Below are positions 47,227 through 55,896 of a DNA stretch of 64,000 nucleotides, in pieces. This DNA is from Rhizobium sp. WYJ-E13. GTDB taxonomy: Bacteria; Pseudomonadota; Alphaproteobacteria; Rhizobiales; Rhizobiaceae. A program made the position numbers and the translations under genes. The stretch is taken from contig NZ_CP076853.1 of assembly GCF_018987265.1 (NCBI RefSeq), forward strand, positions 3,537,501 to 3,601,500, written 5' to 3'. How positions within the stretch are numbered: the stretch's first letter is position 1; every line of letters starts with the position of its first letter. The notes beneath the pieces are model-generated. The model had not been told where the DNA came from. It saw only the letters and a program-made list of their open reading frames with translations, and made no database searches.

Positions 47227-48495
47227 GTGAACCATTTCGAGTATCGCGACGGCATTCTCCACGCCGAGAACGTTTCCGTTCCTGAGATCGCCAAGGCGGT
47301 CGGCACGCCTTTCTACGTCTATTCAACGGCAACGCTCGAGCGCCATTACCGGGTCTTCACTGAGGCCTTCGGCGATGTCGATTCCATGGTCTGTTATGCG
47401 ATGAAGGCCAATTCGAACCAGGCCGTGCTGAAAACGCTCGGCCGGCTCGGCGCCGGTATCGACGTCGTGTCCGAAGGCGAATTGCGCCGCGCACTGGCCG
47501 CCGGCATTCCCGCCGACCGCATCATGTTCTCCGGCGTCGGCAAGACACCGAACGAGATGGATTACGCACTCGAAGCCGGCATCTACTGCTTCAATGTCGA
47601 ATCCGAACCGGAACTCGAAGTCCTCAACCAGCGTGCCACGCGTGCCGGCAAGAAAGCCCCTGTTTCCTTCCGCATCAATCCCGATGTCGATGCCCGTACC
47701 CATGCCAAGATTTCGACCGGCAAGAAGGAAAACAAGTTCGGCATATCCTGGGAGCGCGCCCGGACGATCTATGCCCGCGCCGCCAGCCTGCCCGGCATCG
47801 AAGTGACCGGCATCGACATGCATATCGGCAGCCAGATCACCGAGCTGCGGCCCTTCGACGATGCCTTCAAGCTGCTGCATGATCTGGTCAACACGCTGCG
47901 TGCCGATGGTCATGACATCCACCATGTCGATATCGGCGGCGGTCTCGGCATTCCCTACAAGGACGACAACAATCCGCCTCCCCTGCCGGACGCCTATGCC
48001 TCTGTTGTCAAGAACCAGCTTCGCGCCCTGAACTGCAAGATCGTTACCGAGCCCGGCCGTCTGATCGTCGGCAATGCCGGCATCCTCGTCACTGAAGTCA
48101 TCTATGTGAAGGACGGCGGCGAAAAGACCTTCGTGATCGTCGATGGCGCGATGAACGACCTCATCCGCCCGACCCTCTACGAGGCTTATCACGAGATCAA
48201 GCCGGTGGTGATTTCGGCTGCCAACGCTCCGCGCATCCGTGCCGATGTCGTCGGCCCCGTCTGCGAAACTGGCGACTACCTCGCGCTCGACCGCGAGATG
48301 GCGACCCCGAAACCGGGCGACCTCTTGGCCGTCGGCACGGCTGGCGCCTATGGCGCGGTCCAGGCCGGCACCTATAACAGCCGCCTCCTCGTGCCTGAAG
48401 TGCTGGTCAAGGGCGACGAATTCCATGTGATTCGCCCGCGCCGCACCTATTCGGAACTGATCGGTCTCGATTCCGTTCCGGCCTGGCTGGACTAA
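47227..48495 (+). CDS. lysA: Diaminopimelate decarboxylase
   Basis: Converts meso-diaminopimelate to lysine, using PLP. The 422-aa protein starts at GTG 47227 (MNHFEYRDGILHAENVSVPE), 12 bp after lptM. The PLP lysine is in CYAMKANSN (about residue 60). HIGSQITELRPF, GGGLGIPY and GPVCETGD (catalytic Cys) complete the fold type III signature. It forms a likely operon with argH and lptM; lysC, the entry enzyme, is at 10 kb. Confidence 0.98.
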   Translation: MNHFEYRDGILHAENVSVPEIAKAVGTPFYVYSTATLERHYRVFTEAFGDVDSMVCYAMKANSNQAVLKTLGRLGAGIDVVSEGELRRALAAGIPADRIMFSGVGKTPNEMDYALEAGIYCFNVESEPELEVLNQRATRAGKKAPVSFRINPDVDARTHAKISTGKKENKFGISWERARTIYARAASLPGIEVTGIDMHIGSQITELRPFDDAFKLLHDLVNTLRADGHDIHHVDIGGGLGIPYKDDNNPPPLPDAYASVVKNQLRALNCKIVTEPGRLIVGNAGILVTEVIYVKDGGEKTFVIVDGAMNDLIRPTLYEAYHEIKPVVISAANAPRIRADVVGPVCETGDYLALDREMATPKPGDLLAVGTAGAYGAVQAGTYNSRLLVPEVLVKGDEFHVIRPRRTYSELIGLDSVPAWLD

Positions 48496-48663
48496 AAGTC
48501 GCAATCACTTTTTGGCGACCGCATACGAAAAACCGGCATTCACAGGCCATCGCCCTCGCCTTCGCCATAAAGAGTGTTATCCTCTTCCTTCGCGAGCGTA
48601 TTGCCCAGCAATCGCCGGAAGCGCCCTCTGTTTCCTGAACGCCAGATCGCGGAGACCGGATTG

Positions 48664-51294
48664 ATGACAAGCCCCGCAAGGCAGAAGAAGAAAGGCGCAT
48701 TCGCGCTTCAACCCTCTCTGGCGCGGCTGGTGGCGGCAAAACGTTTCCTGGCCAGGATCGTGCTTTTCGCCGAGCAGGTCCTTCCGCTGCTGATGCCGGC
48801 TGTCTGCGTCATCGCGGTCTATCTCTCCGTCTCCTGGTTCGGCTTTTTCCGCATTGTGCCGGACTGGCTGCGCATCCTTCTCCTGACTGCTTCTGCTGCT
48901 GGTTTCCTCGCTTCGCTGCTGCCGTTGCGTTTTCTTCGCTGGCCACGGGTGAGCGAGGCCGACCGCATGCTGGAAGAGCGCAACGGCCTGCCGCATCAGC
49001 CCGTCATGGTGCAGGAGGATGAGCCGGCTTTCGATACACCCTTCTCACGCGCGTTGTGGCGCGAACACCAGACACGCATGGCGCGGAAGATCGCAACGCT
49101 GGACGCCGGCCTGCCGCGGCCCGATATCGCCCGGTACGACCGCTTTGCGCTGCGGGCCATTCCGGCGTTACTCGTCGTCACGGCCTTCGGCTACTCGCTG
49201 TCGATCAACGGCGGCTCCGTAGCCGACGCATTTCAGCCTGCGCCCGCGCAGGTAACGAGCAACCCGGCCGTGCGTATCGACGCGTGGGTGACCCCGCCCG
49301 CCTATACCGGCCGACCGCCGATCTATCTGACAGCAGATGGCAGCGAGCAGGCGCCGATCGGCATTCCGCAGTTTTCCAACCTGACGGTGCGTGTCAGCGG
49401 CGGCCAGTCGACCGAGAAGGTCATCTTTAGGAAGGCCAACGGCGAAAGCCAGGAAATCGCCGTTCAGGAAGACACCCGGCCACAGCAGCCGACTGGGCGC
49501 GTCAATGCAGAACAGGCTTCAGGTGCAGCCACAGCACCCCAGCAGATGGCGCAGACGCATATTATGAAGCTTGAGGAGAATGGCGCGCTGCAGGCGAACG
49601 GCCGCACCTGGAGTTTCGACGTGCTGCCCGACAAGGCGCCGGAAATCGCCTTTGACGGCATGCCACGCCGCGCCGTCAACGGTGCGCTGGAAATCGGCTT
49701 CACGGTGAAGGACGATTACGGCGTGCAGGAAGCCCGTGCCGAGATCGTGCCGGTCGAATCCGATCCGGCCGCAACGCTACTCTATCCGCTGCCGGAATTC
49801 CGGCTGGACATTCCCCGCCGCAATGCGCGGGACGGCAAAGGCCTGACAAGCAAGAACCTGACCGAACATCCGCTCGCCGGCAAACGCGTGCGTATCACCC
49901 TCGTCGCCAAGGATGCCGCCGGGCAGACGGGTCGCAGCCCGCCCTATGAGATGGTCATGCCCTCGCGGCCCTTCAGCGAGCCGCTCGCTGCCGCCGTTGC
50001 CGAAGAACGCCAGACCTTTGCCCTCGACACCCGCAAGATGCCGGAAGCGATCGCGTTGAACGAAGCTCTGACGATCCGGCCCGAGGAGACAATCCCGAAC
50101 ACGACCCACTATCTGCTGATCGAATCAGCACTTGCGCGCATGAAGCTCGCCAAGGGTGACGAGCAGCTCAAGGATACGGCCCAGTATCTCTGGGACATCG
50201 CGCTGGGCATCGAGGAAGGTGACCTTTCGCTTGCCGAACGGCGGCTGCGCGACGCCCAGCAGAACCTCGCCGATGCACTGAACCGCAATGCGCCTGACGC
50301 GGAGATCAAGAAGCTGATGGACGAGCTCCGCAAGGCGATGCAGGACTATATGAATGAGCTCGCCGAGCGTCTGCAGAACATGCCGATGCAGCCCAACCAG
50401 AATGCCCAGAATTTCCTGCGCCAGCAGGATCTGCAGCGCATGATGGACCAGATCGAAAACCTGGCCCGGTCAGGCAATCGAGATGCTGCCCAGCAGATGC
50501 TCTCCGACCTGCAGCGACTGATGAACAACCTGCAGACGGCCCGCCCGCAGCGCGGCCAGCAGCAAGAAAACAGCCAGCTGACGCAGCAGATGGACAAACT
50601 CGGCCAGATCCTGCGCGACCAGCAGAAGCTGATGGAGCAAACTTTTCGCCTCGACCAGCAGCTCCGCGACCGCATGCAGCGTGGCGATCCCAACATGGAC
50701 GACATGATACCGGGCGAGGAAGACCAGCAGCAGCAGGGCCAACAGGGCCAACAGGAACAGCAGCCCGGGGACCAGATGACGGCGGAGCAACTGCGCGAAG
50801 CGTTAAAGCAGCTCCGCGCACAGCAGGATGCGCTCGGTAAACGGTTGCAGGAACTGCAGAAGAGCCTTGGCGATATGGGCATGAAGCCGGGCGAAGGTTT
50901 CGGTCAGGCACAGCGCGAGATGGAAGGTGCCGGCCGCGACCTCGGCCAGGGCAATGGCAGCAGCGCCCTGGAAGGGCAGGGCCGGGCTCTCGAAGCCTTG
51001 CGCAAGGGCGCTCGTGACATGATGAGCCAGATGATGCAGGCACAACAGGGCCAGCAAGGACAGCAGGGTCCGAACGGTCAGCTCGGCCAGGGCAACCAGA
51101 ACGGCCGCGATCCGCTTGGCCGCCCACGTCAAACCGATCTTGGGCCGGATATGAACAATGATGTGAAGATACCCGATGAGATCGATGTTCAGCGCGCCCG
51201 TGAGATTCTGGACGCTATCCGCGAAAAACTCGGCAACAATCCAACCCAGGCGATCGAGCGACAGTATCTCGAGCGGCTGCTGGATATTCAGTGA
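48664..51294 (+). CDS. TIGR02302 family protein (DUF4175), large membrane protein
   Basis: An 876-aa protein of unknown function found in Alphaproteobacteria. The N-terminus has two or three membrane helices (about 35-85 and near 170). A periplasmic beta-rich region follows, with TPPAYTGRPPIYL and DDYGVQEARAEI, repeated motifs of this family. The C-terminal third is a long Gln/Met-rich helical zone (about 560-835) with runs such as DQQQQGQQGQQEQQPGD, probably coiled-coil. It starts at ATG 48664, behind lysA and convergent with cpdR. A structural envelope role is a guess. Confidence 0.92.
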   Translation: MTSPARQKKKGAFALQPSLARLVAAKRFLARIVLFAEQVLPLLMPAVCVIAVYLSVSWFGFFRIVPDWLRILLLTASAAGFLASLLPLRFLRWPRVSEADRMLEERNGLPHQPVMVQEDEPAFDTPFSRALWREHQTRMARKIATLDAGLPRPDIARYDRFALRAIPALLVVTAFGYSLSINGGSVADAFQPAPAQVTSNPAVRIDAWVTPPAYTGRPPIYLTADGSEQAPIGIPQFSNLTVRVSGGQSTEKVIFRKANGESQEIAVQEDTRPQQPTGRVNAEQASGAATAPQQMAQTHIMKLEENGALQANGRTWSFDVLPDKAPEIAFDGMPRRAVNGALEIGFTVKDDYGVQEARAEIVPVESDPAATLLYPLPEFRLDIPRRNARDGKGLTSKNLTEHPLAGKRVRITLVAKDAAGQTGRSPPYEMVMPSRPFSEPLAAAVAEERQTFALDTRKMPEAIALNEALTIRPEETIPNTTHYLLIESALARMKLAKGDEQLKDTAQYLWDIALGIEEGDLSLAERRLRDAQQNLADALNRNAPDAEIKKLMDELRKAMQDYMNELAERLQNMPMQPNQNAQNFLRQQDLQRMMDQIENLARSGNRDAAQQMLSDLQRLMNNLQTARPQRGQQQENSQLTQQMDKLGQILRDQQKLMEQTFRLDQQLRDRMQRGDPNMDDMIPGEEDQQQQGQQGQQEQQPGDQMTAEQLREALKQLRAQQDALGKRLQELQKSLGDMGMKPGEGFGQAQREMEGAGRDLGQGNGSSALEGQGRALEALRKGARDMMSQMMQAQQGQQGQQGPNGQLGQGNQNGRDPLGRPRQTDLGPDMNNDVKIPDEIDVQRAREILDAIREKLGNNPTQAIERQYLERLLDIQ

Positions 51295-51317
51295 TGTTGG
51301 GAAAATGCGTGGCTATT

Positions 51318-51337
51318 GGCGTGCCCTAAGGCACGCC
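51318..51337. terminator. Hairpin between TIGR02302 gene and cpdR
   Basis: GGCGTGCC-CTAA-GGCACGCC is a perfect 8-bp stem with a tetraloop in the 57-bp gap of this convergent pair. There is no T-run on either side, so termination efficiency is uncertain. Confidence 0.5.
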
Positions 51338-51351
51338 CGCGTCACAAAATG

Positions 51352-51711
51352 TCAGGCCACAAGCGCCCGCGCCACGGCCTTGCGGATGTCCGGCAGGGCG
51401 AAGGGTTTCGGCACGACATCGATGATCTTTTCGGCGAGGTCGTCGGCCCGTTCACGCTGTTCGGCATAGCCGGTCATCAGCAGGATTTTCAATGCCGGAA
51501 AGGCGTCCTTCGCCTGATGCGCAAGTTCGATGCCGTCCATGACCGGCATACGGATGTCGGAGAGCAGCAAGTCGTAGCTGCCGCCCCTCAGCTTTTCCAG
51601 CCCTTCCGCGCCATCGGCGGCTTCATCGGTCTCATGACCGTCAAGGCGTAGTGCCCGGGCTACGAAAGTACGAAGGGAATCCTCGTCTTCCGTGATCAGA
51701 ATTTTTGCCAT
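51352..51711 (-). CDS. cpdR: Single-domain response regulator, CpdR type
   Basis: A stand-alone receiver of 119 aa. Phospho-acceptor Asp lies in LLLSDIRMPVMDG (about residue 52), acidic pair in ITEDEDS, Thr in LLMTGYAEQRERADDL and Lys in VPKPF. The sequence follows the Caulobacter/rhizobial CpdR pattern. Unphosphorylated CpdR there delivers substrates such as PdeA to ClpXP and so controls the cell cycle. No histidine kinase is nearby, consistent with control by CckA-ChpT elsewhere. Confidence 0.88.
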   Translation of the reverse strand: MAKILITEDEDSLRTFVARALRLDGHETDEAADGAEGLEKLRGGSYDLLLSDIRMPVMDGIELAHQAKDAFPALKILLMTGYAEQRERADDLAEKIIDVVPKPFALPDIRKAVARALVA

Positions 51712-51830
51712 CTGTGCATTGCTCCGTCGTCATGCCCCGCAACGGAGATCGCATGCGGTTCCCTAGCGATCGGTAAACACGCCAGGCCGATCTGCGGAAT
51801 GGTTAACAACCCGTCTTGAAGCAGGACGCC

Positions 51831-52373
51831 TTAAGCGTCACCGGTAACCACGCCGACGAAGGGCAGTTCGCGGAAGGCGTAGGCGACATCCATGCCGTAG
51901 CCGACGACGAAATAGTCTGGGCACTCGAAGCCCACATAATCTGCCTCCAACTCCTCCTTGCGCTTGACCCGCTTGTCGAGCAGTACGGCGATGGTGACGT
52001 TGCGTGCCCCGCGCTCGTAGAGCAGTTCCTTGGCAAACCGCAGCGTGCGGCCGGATTCGAGGATGTCGTCGATGAGCAGGACGTCGCGGTCCTTAACGTC
52101 GCTGTCGATGTCCTTGACGATACGCACGCCCTGCGAAACCGTACCCGCGCCGTAGCTTGAGAGCGTGATGAATTCGACCTCGGGAGCAAGGCCCGTATCG
52201 TGCAGGGCACGCAGCAGATCGGCCGCGAAGATGAACGAGCCCTTGAGCACAGCGATGACCAGGAGGTCCTTCGTCGGGCCGGCGGCGATATCCTGCGCCA
52301 TGGAATGATTGCGCTCGGCGATCTGCTCGGCGGTGAAGAGCGGCTCGATGTTTTTTCCGCGCACGACAGGCAT
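51831..52373 (-). CDS. hpt: Hypoxanthine phosphoribosyltransferase
   Basis: Purine salvage: hypoxanthine or guanine plus PRPP to IMP or GMP. The 180-aa protein starts MPVVRGKNIEPLFTAEQIAE, with GGAG 10 nt upstream; a GTG five codons earlier is also in frame. LKGSFIFAADLLRAL and the PRPP loop VLLIDDILESGRTL (about 100-113) with DYVGFECPDYFVVGYGMD define the bacterial HPRT group. Separate transcription from cpdR is likely, given the 119-bp gap. Confidence 0.96.
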   Translation of the reverse strand: MPVVRGKNIEPLFTAEQIAERNHSMAQDIAAGPTKDLLVIAVLKGSFIFAADLLRALHDTGLAPEVEFITLSSYGAGTVSQGVRIVKDIDSDVKDRDVLLIDDILESGRTLRFAKELLYERGARNVTIAVLLDKRVKRKEELEADYVGFECPDYFVVGYGMDVAYAFRELPFVGVVTGDA

Positions 52374-52484
52374 AAAGGCTTGCTCCACAAAAAAGAAGGG
52401 TAAGCCGTTAGCACATTAATTCCGGCGAAACACCCCGGAAGGACATGTTTTCCCGCCTGCCAACCCAAAAACGCCTCTCGGCGC

Positions 52485-53150
52485 TCAAGGCATGAAGGAA
52501 AGCCGGACCTCAGGCACCTTGCCCCCGGCATGCTGCACGCGAGCGGAAAAGCCGCGGCTTTGGCCGGCATAGATGGCATCCGTCGGCGGCGTAATGACGA
52601 TACTCGCCGTCAGCCGCTCGTCGGCGACGAGATCGGCGCGGATCGGCTGCACCGATTGCGTGACGCCGCTGTCATTCTCGATGATGCCGTTGATGAGCAG
52701 GATGCGCATACCATTGGCATCGCGCGGCGTGATCGTGACATGCGAGAAATGAAGAGCGGTGGCGGCGGAAGCCTCGTCCCGCGAAAGGCCGGAGAACCCG
52801 CCGGCAAGACCGAATACCAGAACGAAGAGTGCAATCACCAGCGCCGCAAAACCGCGCGCCGACGCGCGCTGCAGCCAGATCTCCATCCCACGCAGGATCG
52901 CGGCGGCAGTAGCAAGCAGGACTGGCGGTTCGGTGTTGAGCGGAGCGCTGCGACGGCGATTGTCGTTACGGGTCGTATCGCGGGCACCGGCAGACGCGCC
53001 TTGCGGCTGTGCCTTACCGACGACAACGAATTCGGCATCGGCAACGTCATCCCTGCGCGGCATGCGGCGGGGCCGCCGGATAGCCGGTTCCGGCGGCAGA
53101 AAATCATAGGCTCGGCCGGCGGCCTGTCCTGTGAAGGAGGATGCTTCCAT
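52485..53150 (-). CDS. Single-pass membrane protein with DUF3426-like C-terminal domain
   Basis: A 221-aa protein. The N-terminal cytosolic part (1-100) is basic and disordered. One helix follows (FAALVIALFVLVFGLAGGFS), then a beta-rich periplasmic domain with LLINGIIENDSGVTQSVQPI, LTASIVITPP and AGQSRGFSARV. That domain resembles the DUF3426 part of MJ0042 zinc-ribbon proteins, but the CxxC ribbon expected at the N-terminus is absent and a stop lies just upstream. It lies divergent from ftsE. Annotation is tentative. Confidence 0.7.
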   Translation of the reverse strand: MEASSFTGQAAGRAYDFLPPEPAIRRPRRMPRRDDVADAEFVVVGKAQPQGASAGARDTTRNDNRRRSAPLNTEPPVLLATAAAILRGMEIWLQRASARGFAALVIALFVLVFGLAGGFSGLSRDEASAATALHFSHVTITPRDANGMRILLINGIIENDSGVTQSVQPIRADLVADERLTASIVITPPTDAIYAGQSRGFSARVQHAGGKVPEVRLSFMP

Positions 53151-53298
53151 GGTGGCGACCTCTCGGATGTCCACATGGTTTCACTGCCCAAGACAATCTT
53201 GGCATTGAAACGAATCCAGCCCAGTCGTAAATTTCAATGGTTAATGCTTCGCAAAGATCGCCATCAAACGGGCGTCTTTCCGGCAAAATTTACCCGCT

Positions 53299-53317
53299 GT
53301 TAACGGTGTTGGTTAAC
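53299..53317. promoter_or_regulatory. Pair of GTTAAC palindromes in the ftsE upstream region
   Basis: GTTAAC occurs at 53299-53304 and 53312-53317, with a further GGTTAA at 53239. They lie 40-60 bp before ftsE. CtrA half-sites contain TTAAC, but the spacing is 9 nt rather than the usual 7, so CtrA control is only a possibility. Confidence 0.25.
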
Positions 53318-53355
53318 AAGTCATGCGGTGAAACCACGAAAGACTGAGCTGCCCG

Positions 53356-54015
53356 TTGATCCACTTCGAGAATGTCGGTTTGCGATATGGTATGGGACCG
53401 GAAATCCTCCGGGACCTGACCTTCGACATCCCGAAAAAGTCCTTCCAGTTTCTGACCGGCCCGTCCGGTGCCGGCAAGACCACGCTGCTGCGCCTGCTCT
53501 TCATGTCGCTGCAGCCGACCCGCGGCCTGATCCGCATGTTCGGGCGCGACATATCCGAGATTCCCCGCCCGGAGCTGCCGCTGCTGCGCCGCCGTGTCGG
53601 CATCGTCTTTCAGGATTTTCGTCTTCTCGACCATCTGACGACCTATGAGAACGTCGCCCTGCCGCTACGCGTGCGCGGCAAGGATGAAAGCACCTACAAG
53701 ACCGACGTGCTGGAACTTTTGAAATGGGTCGGGCTCGGCGAACGCATCAATGTACTGCCGCCCGTACTCTCAGGCGGCGAGAAGCAGCGCGCTGCAATCG
53801 CCCGCGCATTAATGGACCGGCCGGAAGTGCTGCTTGCCGACGAGCCAACCGGCAATGTCGATCCGCCGATGGCCAAGCGCCTGCTGAACCTCTTCATGGA
53901 ACTCAACCGCCTGGGTACCGCTGTGGTTATCGCCACCCACGATCTCTCGCTGATGGACCAGGTGGAAGCCCGCCGCATGATCCTTTCGGAAGGGCATCTC
54001 GACATTTATGACTAA
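53356..54015 (+). CDS. ftsE: Cell division ATP-binding protein FtsE
   Basis: ABC-type ATPase that with FtsX activates periplasmic amidases through a coiled-coil partner at the septum. The 219-aa protein has Walker A GPSGAGKTT (about 35-43), Q-loop VFQDFRLLDHLT (the FtsE form), signature LSGGEKQRAAIARAL and Walker B VLLADEPTGNVDP. The only in-frame start is TTG at 53356, just after an in-frame TGA, with a poor ribosome site. That suggests low, tuned translation. It overlaps ftsX by 8 bp. Confidence 0.97.
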   Translation: MIHFENVGLRYGMGPEILRDLTFDIPKKSFQFLTGPSGAGKTTLLRLLFMSLQPTRGLIRMFGRDISEIPRPELPLLRRRVGIVFQDFRLLDHLTTYENVALPLRVRGKDESTYKTDVLELLKWVGLGERINVLPPVLSGGEKQRAAIARALMDRPEVLLADEPTGNVDPPMAKRLLNLFMELNRLGTAVVIATHDLSLMDQVEARRMILSEGHLDIYD

Positions 54016-55027
54016 GACGCCCACCAGGACCCGCGCAAAGACGCCCGCCGCTGCCCCCGTCCAGCCCAAGCGGCCGGAGATGCGCGTGCGCCCGACAGCA
54101 CCGATCCTGCCTCCGTCAAACATTCAGGGCAATGCGCTGACGGTGGTGATCGCCATCATGGCCTTCCTCGCCTGCCTGACGCTCGGCGGCGTCAGCATGG
54201 TCCGCTCGACCGCGGCAAGCTGGGAAAGCCAGATCTCCAGGGAGATCACCATCCAGATCAAACCTGACGACAACCTGGACATGGAAAAGGCTCTTGTTCA
54301 GGCCCGCGATATCGCGCTGACCTTCGTCGGCACCAAGAGCGGCCAGATCGTTGACGAGGCCGCCACCGCACGCCTTCTCGAGCCCTGGCTCGGCAGCGGG
54401 CTGGATATCAAGGAACTACCCGTACCGCGCCTCGTCATCATCACCATCGACGAGAGCCATCCGCCGGATTTCGCGGCAATGCGCGACCTGCTGAACGAGA
54501 GCATTCCGCAGGCTTTTCTCGACGACCACCGCACCTGGGTCGACAGGTTGGTTGCGATGGCCCGCACCACGGTCATGATCGGTACCGGCGTCCTGCTGCT
54601 GGTTTTCACCGCCATGGTACTGACTGTGGTCTTCGCCACGCGCGGCGTACTCTCGGGCAACCGTCACATCGTCGAAGTGCTGCATTTCGTCGGCGCCGAG
54701 AGCTCGTTCGTCGCGACGGAATTCCAGAAACATTTTCTGAAGATCAGCCTCAAGGGCTCGGCGATCGGCAGCGCCCTGGCCGCCCTCTTTTTCGCAGGCG
54801 CCGGCGTCCTGCAGAGCAGGACGATCGCCACACCCGAGACAGATCAGGCAACGGCCCTTTTCGGTACCTTTTCGGTCGGGGCGCTCGGCTATCTCGGCAT
54901 CTTCGCGACGATGATCGTGATCGCACTGCTGACAACCGTGACCGCACGGCTCACCGTCATGCGCACGATCTATGAAATCGATACATTGCGCTCCGACCCG
55001 ACGCGCGCGGACGGTATAGCGAATTAG
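54008..55027 (+). CDS. ftsX: Cell division protein FtsX
   Basis: Membrane partner of FtsE. The 339-aa protein has a Pro/Ala/Lys-rich cytosolic N-terminus (1-35) and a first helix at about 42-62. A periplasmic loop (about 65-185) follows, and then three helices of the FtsX permease domain containing LVFTAMVLTVVFATRGVLSG and VEVLHFVGAESSFVATEFQK. The last block is the conserved element that contacts FtsE. The ATG lies inside the end of ftsE, so translation is coupled. The DUF218 gene follows at 66 bp. Confidence 0.95.
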   Translation: MTKTPTRTRAKTPAAAPVQPKRPEMRVRPTAPILPPSNIQGNALTVVIAIMAFLACLTLGGVSMVRSTAASWESQISREITIQIKPDDNLDMEKALVQARDIALTFVGTKSGQIVDEAATARLLEPWLGSGLDIKELPVPRLVIITIDESHPPDFAAMRDLLNESIPQAFLDDHRTWVDRLVAMARTTVMIGTGVLLLVFTAMVLTVVFATRGVLSGNRHIVEVLHFVGAESSFVATEFQKHFLKISLKGSAIGSALAALFFAGAGVLQSRTIATPETDQATALFGTFSVGALGYLGIFATMIVIALLTTVTARLTVMRTIYEIDTLRSDPTRADGIAN

Positions 55028-55093
55028 TGTCGCCATGCCGTTTTGCCACGAAAGCGTCTGTTCCGCGCCGCAATCAGCGTATAATCACGACTC

Positions 55094-55807
55094 ATGACGA
55101 TGGGCCATACGACACGCAATCCGATTCGCCCGGACCCGGAGCTTGAAGGCCCCGCAAGTGTCCCGCCACGGCGTGGCCCAATCCGCCGTATCTTGCGCTG
55201 GATGGGCTTTTCCTGCGTGTTGATTGCTGCGCTGATCTTCGGCGGCTTTTTGCGCTTTGCAGATTCGGTGACGACCCTGAAGCCACCTGCCGAGCCGCGG
55301 GCGGACGCGATCATCGTGCTGACCGGCGGCTACCAGCGCATCGATCAGGCCGTCGAACTCCTGCAGAAGGGCGCCGGCAAGCGGCTGCTGATATCGGGCG
55401 CGCATCCTTCCACCACGCCAACGCAGATCCGCAGGATGACTCAAGGCTCTGCTGATCTCTTCTCCTGCTGCGTCGATATCGGTTACGACGCGCTCGATAC
55501 GATCGGCAATGCCGAGGAGGCATCGAACTGGATTCACGCCATGGGCTACAGGAGCATTTTGGTCGTCACCAATAACTACCACATGCCGCGCAGCCTCGCC
55601 GAGCTCTCCTATGTCGATCCCGACATCCAATTCATCCCCTATCCTGTCGTCAATTCCGATCTGAAGACGCGCGATTGGTTCACCGATCCGAACGCCTTGC
55701 GCGTCATGCTGGCCGAATACGCCAAACTACTGCTGGCCGGCACGCGCAACATCGTCGGCCTGCGCCATACCGGCCTGCGTTCCGCCAACTTGACCGGCCA
55801 GAGCTGA
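55094..55807 (+). CDS. YdcF/ElyC family (DUF218) membrane protein
   Basis: A 237-aa protein with one N-terminal helix (about 32-52) and a periplasmic DUF218 domain. ADAIIVLTGGYQRIDQAVEL opens the fold, RLLISGAHPS supplies the second strand and ILVVTNNYHMPRSLAEL the catalytic-looking third block. ElyC/SanA relatives affect peptidoglycan and lipid-carrier metabolism. It follows ftsEX on the same strand and is followed by plsC, so an envelope unit ftsE-ftsX-DUF218-plsC is likely. Confidence 0.92.
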   Translation: MTMGHTTRNPIRPDPELEGPASVPPRRGPIRRILRWMGFSCVLIAALIFGGFLRFADSVTTLKPPAEPRADAIIVLTGGYQRIDQAVELLQKGAGKRLLISGAHPSTTPTQIRRMTQGSADLFSCCVDIGYDALDTIGNAEEASNWIHAMGYRSILVVTNNYHMPRSLAELSYVDPDIQFIPYPVVNSDLKTRDWFTDPNALRVMLAEYAKLLLAGTRNIVGLRHTGLRSANLTGQS

Positions 55808-55896
55808 GGCTTTTATACGCTCCGGCAATCAGACGCTTTTTATGACGGACAATATCGTGTAGGCCGGTCGGCGTGACCGTGCCTCGGGAAAATTTC

